DNA of 64,000 nucleotides from positions 17,615,821-17,679,820 of the forward strand of contig NC_092578.1 in the NCBI RefSeq assembly GCF_037975245.1, written 5' to 3'. This DNA comes from Apostichopus japonicus. Taxonomy: Eukaryota > Echinodermata > Holothuroidea > Aspidochirotida > Stichopodidae. Positions 12,301 to 24,300 of the stretch are shown piece by piece. The notes under the pieces are model-generated. The model made no database searches. It saw only the letters and a list, made by a program, of their open reading frames with translations, and was not told the origin of the DNA. How positions within the stretch are numbered: the first letter of the stretch is position 1; every line of letters starts with the position of its first letter. Position numbers and translations under genes: made by a program.

Positions 12301-15300
12301 AAATACCAATTAATTTCAATTTTCTAGGTTCAAATTTTAGTCACCATTTTAGATTCATTAGCAGAAATTAAATTTGTGAATTTGTGATTACTGATGGACT
12401 ATAGTTTTCAGTTCAGTTTCAGAAAACTACTTGAACTATTCTTTGAAGTTGCGTAAAGGACAAATAATAGTCTGTGACACAGTTCACTTATAAAGACAAT
12501 TTCATTTGAAAAAAGTGACTCCCAAAACCATTTTAAATTTATGAACCAAACTATGGTATATGAAGTTTGCATATAGTGTCACCAGTAATCTGTATAGATT
12601 TATGCATCAAAATCCAAAACAGCATTTTATTTGAAGAAAATGATTCCCAAGTTGGTTAGACTGAAGAAGACTGGGATCAATAAGTTGTTTGAGATGAAAC
12701 TTTAAACACTTTTTGCGGTCCAGGGTCTCTGTTGGGTTTGAGTCAAAATATTCAGTTTGTGTCAAACAACAAAGTGGTTTCATTTTGAACTAACCCCCCC
12801 TCCCCCTCCATTCCTTCTACCCAAGAGGAAAAGGTATTGGAATACACAGTTGCTATTTTGTTCCTGTTAGCACTTGTAAGTTTGATCAACAAAGTACTAA
12901 ACCCTGTGTTGGCAGGTTTCATCAGATGGGGTTTTACTGTACTATGTGTCTAATGGTGTATACCAGTGGTTCTCAAACTTTTTTAGACTACCGCCTCCTT
13001 AGACCATCTTGAACTGTCCCAATGCCCACTCCCCTACCCCCTCCCCTCGACCTACCGTTCATAGTCGGCCGCTCAAGCAGGCAATCTGACTGTCCAAAGA
13101 TGCATAAAGGAATTAAAAAATAGCCTACATTCCCTACGAGATGATGAATTTTCTCTCAACAATAGTTATGTATTTTGTTCCCAGACCCCCTGGATGCCTA
13201 ATTGAGCCCTAAATCACTGCAATGTTGTGTCGTAATCGTCAGGGACACCCAAATCAGTGCCAACACCCCCCCCCCTACTCCCCGTGTACCCTGTAGCGCC
13301 CCTCAGAGACTTCCCAACGCCCCCCGGGGGACGGCAGGGGCCACTTTGAAAACCACTGGTGTATACTATTACTTTGAATTGTAAGAAAAATGATTTATTG
13401 TGTACTGCTGCCAGTTGGGACAATTTTTCTAAGAGGTACTGTACTTTCATATCCTGCTTCAAAGCACTCATACTGACAGTATGAGCAGTACGAATATCCT
13501 TGTTTCCATAAGATAAAGGTTAGGAACTGTTCATACTGCCAGTACGAGTGCTTTGAAGAATGGTATGGGAGGACAGTATGGAGTGGTATCAGCACTGGAA
13601 AAATCTCAACTGGTTGATGAGTTCATGCTTGCTTTTCATGAATATTTATTATGTCCCTTATGAATATTTATTATGTTCCTCATGAATATTTATTATATGT
13701 TCAATGTATTGCTCTGATTGTATTGATAATTATGGCAAAATAAAACAAAACCTTAGGTATCTGCTGACGGTGGCGCCGAACAACGATCTGTCGGTGTTGT
13801 TGGATCAAGGGGACTCGTGCAGCGCCCATGCCTTCATCAGAATCGTCACCCACGTCTTGAACGAATTGGAGGACCATGAAGGGACGTCCGTGGTCCACTG
13901 TGATGTAAGTATAAACATTGGTTACATGTACTCAGCGAAGCAACGATCATAGACCCCCCATAGGTCCCCAGTTCGAGTCACTCCAAGATTAATGTACATC
14001 GTCCAGTTACAGAGTTGTTGACAATTGACAATTCATAATCATGGACGTTAAATATGAATGTAAGAGACTGACTTCGGTCAGCTTGCGGCTTTGATAAGCC
14101 AATAAGGCTTCTTCGCGAGTTCCTGCTTGCAGGAGGATCTAATATACATACAAAATACATACATACATACATACATACATAGACAAATAATCTCATAGTA
14201 CTTGTATTACTCCTTACGACCTTTAAATGTATCATAGCTCTTTGCCAGTTCTATCTTCTGTTACTGCTTTTTCCTCACCTTTTTGGTTCTTTTTTTTTTA
14301 TTTTGTTTTGTTGCTTTCTACAGGGGAATTCTAAGGGTCTAATCATTCTAACTGAAAAAACCCAAATTCCACTAGAAATCCCTTCCCTTTATGCTTTCTG
14401 GGTTGTATCAACTATAAACTGGAGTGTTATTTTTGGTTACATTTTGACTGGCACCTCCAGCAAAGAACTAATTGATAAAGGCAGCATTCCATCATCTAAG
14501 GTCTCGATAGCTCAGTGGCAGAGAAATTATCTTTCATTAGTGCACGTCACTGGTGCGAACAAAATTCTAGCCGCTAAAACGTTTTCGAAATTCGGTTCGA
14601 CCAATCTCCCAGTCATTTTTCTGGGCTAAAATTTTGAATTTTGTTTTTCTCTCTCAAATTAGCATTACTATCATCGTTGCAAGATCCGTCGTATTCTCAT
14701 CGACGCCTTATCTCAGCTACCTATAAGAGATGGCCTGGAGGCTCAGCAGACAAGCCAAGCCCTCGCCGCTGTGTTAGATGTCACCACTGAGGTAAATACA
14801 CCAAATAGATGAAATATACAACTGAAATAGTCATGCTAGGGATAAACTGTTTGCAGATTTTTTGAAAAATGCTCGAAAATGAAAACAAAAGAGAAAGAAG
14901 TTTATCAAGAGTTCAGTTAGTGACCTAGTTAGTAGTGGGTACCATATTGTCAATAGCTCATGCTGTGCAAGAAAGGAAGACATTTTTCAAGTAATTTGCA
15001 GGGATCAATGTGTTGAACACCCTTGTAACAGCCAGGAATAGCAGCCAGTTGGGACAATTTCCTAATGCTAATACCTCTCTAAACTGTAGACCAATATCAT
15101 GCTCTCAAAGTACTCGTATTGTCAGTACAAACAGTTCCTAACCTTAATCCGTTAGAAACATGATATCCATACTGCTCGTACTAACAATACCAGTGCTCTG
15201 AAGCGGGACATGACACTACAGTATAGACAAATAATTGTCCCAACTGGATGGGAATAGTGACATGCTACTGGAGCAACATAGCATATATCCATTTGTTAGT

Positions 15301-18300
15301 AATGGTTTCCTTTCCCAATGAGTAATTGCCATACCTGTATCTGAAGTGATAATGGATTTGTCGTTCCGGACTCAACATCTGGTAAAGTTAACACTAACTC
15401 AGTTCTCTGTTCAAAAGGAGAGTTTGACTCATCAGAAGTCACTTGATGTTAAAACGTTTTGTGAAAGTAACATTAAGTTTTAGTCAAAGAAGCTGCCAAT
15501 GGAACGTTCTTGTAAGTGTTGATACGAAGAAGTAGATCCAAGCAGACATCAGTCGAACAGTTTGTGAGTGTTTGGGAAAAGAGATATTAATTACAATTAT
15601 TTATTAAAGAGGATCTAATTATTTTTTCAGGTTTCAGAGAGGACACTCCAGATAGCTTCCAAACACCTCCTGCAACTGGTTAACTTTTGCTCCTCTCAAG
15701 TCCCCGAGAGGGAGTTAGATTTCGCGGTCTTCACATCTACCGTGTCTTCAATCGCTGCGGTTTACGATTCGCTGGAGAAACATTTCCACGATCAGGTGCA
15801 CGCAGACCACGAACTATCTTGCAAAGAATCGACTTATGCGACATTGAACGCAGAATCGAAGATCATCAATGTAAGACCTTCTTTGTTAATAAGCTAAAAA
15901 ATAGCTAAGAAAAGTCCTCAAAAATAGCTACTGTTGAGGAGGTAGGAAACAATCTTCCTTTTTGGAACTTATTTATAAGCTAACAAACAAACGAGTAAAC
16001 ACACGCATACACACAAAAGGTAATTTATTTGTGTTGTAGTTTTACAATGGCAAGTATTAAACTTTTATGCAAGGTTTTTGTTTTCTGGTGAAGAGAGTCA
16101 TTACTTCAGAGAAAATCTGAGTGCAAACTTATACCACGACCACTACCATTTACCAATCTGATCCTAGCTGTTTTGTTTAATGGACTTGATCATTGGTCGC
16201 ACTGCTCGGTTGGTAGAAAGGGCAGGAATTGAATCGTGAGGTAACCAAGGTAATCGTTCCTATGCCCTTTCAGATTTTTTTGTAATTTTAATCGAGAAGA
16301 GCATTGTTTTGTAATTTCCGTGTCAGTTTAACTGTGTGTACATTTGTCTCATTTATAGTTATTCACGTCCGTCAAATTGAAAAACACCAGCCCTCTTCGA
16401 TATTCGACCCCCTTGATAGACGTCGTGGCTGACCAGGTGACCCGATTGGACGGACTGACGCTGACCACCAAGGACGTGGACATAGCATTCCCAAACGGAT
16501 TTGAGTCTTTCTTGAAGAACATCACCGATGACGTTCTGGCAGATGGAGGCGTAGGGAGCTGTTTTAATGTGGGTCTGTCTGGCTATCACATGAATCCATT
16601 ACACTGGGGCCACGGTGCCAACAAGGTGGGTCAATGGGTGAATTGGTGACTTAGTGGGGTGACTTGGTGGGATGACTTAGTGGGGTGACTTGGTGGGATG
16701 ACTTGGTGGGGTGACTCGGTGCGATGACTCGGTGGGGTGACTCGGTGGGGTGGGTCGGTGGGGTCATTGGACAGGGTGGGTCGGTGGGGTCACTTGACAG
16801 GGTGGCGGCGTGACTCGGTGGGTCAGTTGGGTGAGTCGGTGACTCGGTGGGTGGGTCGGTGGGGTGACTCCGTGCTTGGGTGGGTTGACTCGGTAGGGTG
16901 GGTCAGTGGGTGACTCGGTGGGGTGACTCCATGGGATGACTCGGTGGGGGAGGGTCAGTGGGTTGTGTGTTGTCTGACATATAGTTTTTTGTTTGAAAGG
17001 ATAAGAGAACTTCTTTTAAAAGCAATCCATCTGAGAAATCATTTTTTGGAAAGAAGGGACCTTTTTTTCCTTTACATTGACATGGGCAACATTCTGTTAT
17101 GTGAATTGGTTTGCCGCCCTCTGCATAACAGTGTTTCCATAGTGATGTGACTTCATGTAATTTTCATGTTTGATTCCTTTGTAGAAGATTTTCTATCAAC
17201 TATTGGGACAAGCAATTGGGTTTCCATTTTAAAATTGATAGAAAGTTTGAAAATTGTTTTCTGACAAACAGCATCTGACTTAAATTACACACAGAATTTT
17301 TAGACATTTCTTAAGCTGTATCTCATGCAATGAAGAGATTACTTTTAAGGCCCAAATTTAAAACTTGATACATTGACCAGTTTTACAAACGTTGCTGTCA
17401 GTCCAGGTTGTACTTGTACATCACTATTGAGTTGATGTAGAAATGAACAATTAAACTGCTGAGGGTCATTGATTGAAGTGACTGGACTACTTAGTCTAAA
17501 AGACAGACTAGAAGGTCTGCTCCGTAGATGTAAGACTGCAGTCGATAGGAAACATTAGGTTTGATGACCTCAGATGATAACATGTTTACAGTGCTTTACA
17601 GATTGGTCAAATACAAGTGGTGCTGAATGGGTGCTCTGTTGTATATAGAACTTGAAATTTGTTAAGTTTATTTCTTAAATTTATTAATAATGGATTAACA
17701 GTAACCTTTAGGCTTTCACTGAGTAGCTTACAGTAAGTCATAATTTCATTAAGATTATCCATTCAAGAGAGTTAGCATATTTCAAAGCTGAAAAGTTTGA
17801 AAATTGCGATAGCTATAAGAACATTACCATCACCCAATGTTTTCCATTTCCTTATCACCTATTAAATAACCTGCTGAAATTCATCCTTTAATTGACCAGC
17901 GACTGCATTTTATTAAGGATATTTTGTCCCTCTTCTCTTTACTTTTAGGTGACAACTGGTATCGCATCAGCTCATGTTTATTCATGTCGTAGTGGCGATC
18001 CGTACGACGTAAAGTCGTTACCGAAGGACCAGGAGGTCACAGTGAAGATAATGAACTTCTGCTCAGAGGTATTAAATTAATCTCAACTTGTTTGCAGTTT
18101 CTAATTGAAAATCAATATAATTTGCATCTTGAAGAAAACGTTAATTTTTTTTCGGGCAGACAGTGTTTCCGATGGCACCTCACTATGCATGAATATGTCA
18201 AACCCTAATTGATATTCTCTTGTTTATTTGTGTCAAACATCAGCTCATGTACCTCTCTCCCCCACCGCCTCCAACCCCAAGGAGATTTCAGGCACCTCTC

Positions 18301-21300
18301 TCTCCCACCGCCTCCAAGCCCAAGGAGATTTCAGGCACCTCTCCCCCAAAACCTATCCCAAGAAGATTATGGGCACCTCTCTCTCCCCCAACTCCATCCC
18401 CAAGGAGATTTGGGGCACCTCTCCTTTTACAGGGAATATTTTGCTGTTCATATTTCATGTAGCAGTTTGCATGCGTATGAATTTCAGTTTCGCAGAAAGT
18501 ACAGAAAGTGGTGTACATCAGTGTACAGAAAGTGCTGTTAAACTACTTTGCACTAAGTATAGCAATCTACAAAGCATTTTGCATAGCATTTTACATAGCA
18601 GTACCTCATAGAAATGCTTTCCTTGTTTTACTTTACAGGACAAGGTTTCTTGTAATTTCACCTTTGACCCTAATTACATGAACGCCCATCAGTTTAACAT
18701 GACAGAGGAGCACGTCGGCCAGGACCTCCATATCCTGCTCACTCTGAGACAAGGGAGGAAACAGACCTATCCTGTGAACATCCTCCTCAGGTGAGCTCAT
18801 TAATTAGACCTTCAGAATCTTGGAAAATCTATCCCATAACTTGATGGATCTGGTATTAGTTTCCATGGGTAGTCATCTACTGCTACTATGCACAATATAA
18901 TAATAATAATAATAAGTAATATTTATAAAGCGCATAATCAGCAAAGCTGCTCAAAGCGCTTTACAAATGTAAAACCTAAACACAAAGTCGTAACAAAAAC
19001 CTAAATATTAAATATATAGAACCCATAAGGCATAAAATGTAAAAGCCTAAAGCAACAATATAAACACCCTTACTTAACGATAATAAAGAAATAAATATAT
19101 ATATAAAAAAAAAACCTGAACGCATATAGTCCAAAACAAATTCAGAAGTATGTAAATAGTAAAATAATTTAAAAAAAAAAATGCACAAAAGGTTAAATAC
19201 TTTTCTCAATATCATGGCAAAGATCATATTTCATGACTTCTCAAAACAAATAGCAACAGTTATTAAAAATAGAGCTTAAAGATGATTTTTTTGGACTGTC
19301 TAAATTATTCCTAGCCTAATTTCATTATAACAAAATGGGCAGGAAGTTCTGTCATGTAAGAGTGTAGTAACTAATATGCTATATGCTAGCTAACTGCTCT
19401 TTCTTTGGGGGGGGGAGGGGGAGGGGGAAGCTGAAATACTGTATAGTTCATTGACAAGGAGAAATATCCCATGGCCCTTCATACTGATTCAAGAAAGTTT
19501 TGATTCTCGAGACCAAAAGAGAGTCGAGCTGCGATGGACGTTTACTTGTAAATGCACAATTTTCAGTTTGTTTTCATTCGTATGCAATGTAACAAATAAC
19601 ATCTTTCAATGAATGAAATATTTGCACTATTGCACGAATGGAAACCATTCATTATTTGTTTTATACAACATATTATATTAAGATGGGTAAAATGCACTCA
19701 TGCAACATATTGTTTTGAACAGACAGGTTTCTCTGCTCTCTTACCATTGAAAAAAGTGCTACCAAAAAGTATAACCCATGGTTCTATTTCATAGAGTGGA
19801 ATAGAGCGGATTTTGCATGCAATCAACGAGCAATTGACCAATCAAATGACCAGAATACAATTAGGTGTATAATTTCCGATATTCAAGAGAGCCATTTTTT
19901 TTAAAGTCGTACTACGTTGTTTTTTTCTGTCAGGTACAATGCTAGCCCCTATCCTGATGAATACGATGCAATCTGGGTTTACACCGAAGAGAATAACGTC
20001 ATGGACATTTTCCTACCTGCTGGATCACTCAACGGTAAGTCCCTGCCCATCTCCACTCTACCCCAAAGAGTCATCATTTTACAATTGGATGTATTTGTAT
20101 GTATGTATTTTAGATCCTCCTGCAAGCAGGAACTCGCGAAGAAGCCATTATTGGCTTATCAAAGCCGCAAGCTGACCGAAGTCAAGTCTCTTAGATTCAT
20201 ATTTTAACGTCCATGATTATGAATTGACAATTGTCAACAACTCTGTAACTGGACGACATACATTAATCTTGGAGTGGCTTAAACTCAGGACCTTATGATT
20301 GAAAGGCACTGGCGTTAACCACTGAGCTAACACTTCCATAAAGAAAAAGCTAACACTCCCCCCAACAAATGTAAAAAAATTGACTCAACATTTTTTTTCA
20401 AAAATCCAGACTCATAATAAACTTTTTGCAAATTTATTTGTCTGTTTTAGAAACCGGTCCCTACTACCTCGGTTTAGTAGACGGGGAACTCGGAGAACCG
20501 GTCTACCGGGAGTCTACCGATTCCATTCAGTTCTATTCGTTGACGATGTGGTGGGGGCAGTGTTTATCTTGGAGCTTTGAGAAAGGTAAAAGTTCGGGAA
20601 GATTGGTAATCAGTTAAGAAATTAACAAGACAGTTCAGCAAAGTTTTTGAGAATAATTTACTAAAATAATTTAGACAAATTTAAATGGCATCACAACTAT
20701 AACTAATTGCTCCAGATAGAGTTTTTGTTTTATTCTCCAGTTGTGGTGGACTCTGGTGAGGTTGCAATGTTTCTTAAAGGCACCGCCATTTACGTCTTAA
20801 ATACAGCAAAGATTTACAATTGTCATGAATGCGTTTCAACAGAGGGCGCTCTCATATCCGTCCTAATGTGCGTGGTCTGTACCATTTAGCGATCTCTAAA
20901 TTAAAGTAACGCGACAGCTTGAAAGCGATCACGAGCTGCAAAATGCACGTGAAGAACTTGCACACTGACTTGCTGGGTGTTTGACTGGTTCGTGGTTCCA
21001 CTCGATCAGTTTGAAGGAAGGAAAAACATGCTTTGGACAAAAGACACAACGTAGGGTGCTTAATACAGTCGGCCTGGCCTGAAACTTTGAATACATATGA
21101 ATGAAATCTTATACCACTACTGATCAAGTCACGGTACTGTTATGATCTGCAGTCAGAGACTGTAATTTGCCAAGAAATGCAAAACTGGATAGGACCCCGA
21201 TATGACAGCGCCCTCGCTTAATTTTGCGCTTTGCTGGAGAACCTTATTATTTTCTACTTATCAGCTACAGTAGATGAGAAGTGTGTTCATTGGTCAAAAA

Positions 21301-24300
21301 CAAAAGGACAATAAAAGGAGGGAAGATTTAAAACTTAAATACTGATTTAAATAATCTGAAAATCTCAAGAGAGTTTGTTTGACATGAAGATTCATTGTAC
21401 GGTTTATCAGTTGTGAGGTGTTTGAACTGATACAGAATGTAATATGTGTAAAAAAACAGTTTGTAAATATAAAATGTGAACTGAACGTTGTTAAAACTTT
21501 TATCCTAGAAGAGTTCAGTGTATAGTCAGTCCATTCCAACTAACCGCCGAAATAAAGCTTGTAATATATGTTGATTTTAGTCAATATTCCAAATTCTGTT
21601 TGTTTATCCAGAAGAAATGGATGGTTTACCTCTAGCTTTAACCTTCTGCTGAGAGAATGGCTGCCCTCTTTTATAAGACTTGATAGAAACTAAAAAATTT
21701 TATTTTTTAAAAGTTTTCTTGAATAAATATATTTTTATAACGAATATATTAAAACAAATTTGAATATTTGAAATTGCTTGTGAGAAGTTTGTTTGTATAC
21801 ACTTCTGGTGCTTTATTGAGCACTATATAAATGCTTTATTGTTGTTGTTGTTGTTTATGTTTTTGCGTTAACACAGAGCAATACAAACGTGTCTTTCTGT
21901 TTTTTGGTTTGTCGATTAAATTTTTTAGATACATGGACAAATGAAGGGTGCATAGTGGTCCCTTCCCAGAACCATTTTGTGACGGAATGTAAGTGTGATC
22001 ATCTGGGGATCCACGGAGTGAGTTTCTTCCCTATCGCTACTCATCTGACCAAGACGGAGGTCTCCTTGTTGCTTGTGTGAGTTCAGTATATTTGATATAT
22101 CTTTCTTTATGACTCGAAGTAAAAGAAGATGGGGACCCTAGAAATGCCATCATTCGAAGTTTGCAGCACATCTTAAAACTGCTATGTAGGAATTGCACGT
22201 ATATGTTAGCAGAATCCTTTGAATATGTTGCAGTTTTATCAGTGAAAAACAACCCTCTTTTCTCACCCTCAACTCCCCCTCCATCCCACCCCTCCTCTGA
22301 GAGATTTCGATGTGTTTAAAGGTGTTTAAGTTCAAGAGTTTTCTAGCTTCTACAACAAATATCGGCTATTTCTTTCTTCCTCCACATTTTCTGTGACTCT
22401 TCAAAGGTTCACAGCCCAATCCACTTTGAATGGCAGGCTTCTAACATGAACTGTTTTTAACTAGATTCCCTGTTTTATAATACACCACAGTGTCTCTACA
22501 TTTTACCATTCTACCCTGACAGGAATCCACACAACCCCATTGTGTATTCAGTCTACGGAGTCATACTAGGAGTTTATATCATCCTATTTCTGTATTGTTA
22601 CCTCACCGATCGCCATGACTACGACAAGCCTGGTTTGATCTTCCTGAAGGATAACCACCCCATGGACAAGCAGTAGTAAGTATCAACCAGAAGGGAACAA
22701 GCAAAAACTGGTTTGTATTCATATGGGTCCATTCTTAATACAAGCAGTAGTAAGTATCAACCAGATAACGATAAGCAAAAAGTTAGTTTGTATTCATATG
22801 GGTCCATTACTTGTTCCCATGAAAAGCGCAAGAAAAATTTGTAAAATACGTTGCGTGCATGCATGGTAGTCATGCGACCTTTCTAATTTTGGGATCGTCT
22901 TGTTTATCTGGCTGAAGTTTGTGGCTACCCACTGTGTAGGTAGGAGCTGATCGGTCATTGAGAAAGTCTTGCCGTATTTATTAAACCACGGTGGAAATTT
23001 ACTCGGCTGTAAAATCATACTTGTATGACTCGGTCTGTATTCGAAGACATCGAAGCTGATGTCCTGCCGATGTTGGGTGATGCTGATGTAATAGAATTGA
23101 AATGTGTCCTGATTATTAATGAAATTCCTTTTCGGGTTTCCTCAGAAGCCTATGGCCTTTGGAGTCGCTTTCAATTGAGCGATTTAGAACCATGCTTGAT
23201 GTAGCCTACAGACCATTTGCGGTGAAAATAGTTTTTCAGTCGTGAAGAATGGTGGGAAAATGCCCAAAATATTGATTTTCAGAAGTGAGAAAAATATCCT
23301 AGGTCTTGCTGTTCTGTTGTTCTTGATCAGAGATGGAATCATTCAGTCTTAATATGAGAGTGGTAGGGGGAAGGAGGGGGGGGATGGGGGATAGGGTTTC
23401 ATTTCTGCTCTTTGATAAATTATAACTGGACAGTGGTTTACATCTGGTTAAAAATAAAGACAGAAAAAAATAGGAAAAACAGCTAACTCTTCCCACTGTT
23501 AACAGATGAGACAGAAATTTTCTCCTCTTTTCAGTTATGAGGTATCATTTGAGACAGGGTCCAGGCCTGGGGCTGGCACCACGGCCCGGGTCAGTTTGGT
23601 CATCAGGGGTAAGGAGGGTCACTCTGAAACCAAAGAACTGATCAGTGACCAGAAACCGCTCTTTGAAAGAAATTCTAGGGATAGATTTATCATCAGGTAA
23701 GGAAAGGTGTTTTCTTTTTAAGGGTTGACAGGTGGGTGGGTGGTGGATGTTTTACGGGTTGAAAAAGGAGATTTTGGTAATCGAAGTATCCGTGGTTATA
23801 GATTCATCCCTTACTGGAACATTTGTCAACGATATTAAAAATGGTCCTACTTTTGTCCTAATTTTTTTTTCTTGCTTATTCCCTACTTCTGCTGCATTTA
23901 GTTCTACATTTTTCATCAGGTTGAGATAAAAGAAAGAACTTTTTGTTTGCTTATGGTTTTTAATAGTATGGTATGATATTTTTAGTACTAGCAAAAAAAA
24001 TGGTATGATGTTATTTTCAGACCAATATCATAGTTTAAATATAGCTCAAACTGATGTTTGCAAAAGTATGAAGGAAACGACCCAAAGATAGGTCTTGGGA
24101 TATCTTGAGACCTCGACAAATTTATCTTCAGTTTTTCGGCCTGCAGAATGATAAGTTGTCTATAATCTTGTGCCACGTGTAAAATTAAACCCATCTCTTC
24201 TCCCCCGCGTAGCGTCCCCGAAGCTTTGGGCAGCATCACCAGTTTGCTCATTTGGCATGACAACGGAGGCATCTCCCCGGGATGGTACCTCAGTAGGGTG

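Larger units (their letters stand above)
9165..13756 (+). other. Longest polycystin intron (4.6 kb)
   Basis: No exon is needed here, since exons 12 and 13 join in frame. The hAT MITE, palindromic MITE copy 1 and the 25-bp repeats occupy its 3' third. C/T-rich tracts lie at 9420-9560 and 10430-10545. Elsewhere I see only AT-rich sequence with short chance frames. Confidence 0.7.

Noticed and set aside
14303-14629. 108-residue open frame between exons 13 and 14, with an internal GATAGCTCAGTGGCAGAG tRNA-like string
   Set aside because: Exons 13 and 14 join in frame without it and it shows no family similarity. The tRNA-like string lacks a convincing B box.
16190-16260. tRNA-like string CTGCTCGGTTGGTAGAAAGG
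   Set aside because: Only a loose A-box match; the following sequence lacks a clear B box and stems.
18209-18611. Proline-rich open frames in several readings
   Set aside because: They come from the 44-bp C-rich minisatellite; adjacent exons 17 and 18 join in frame without them.
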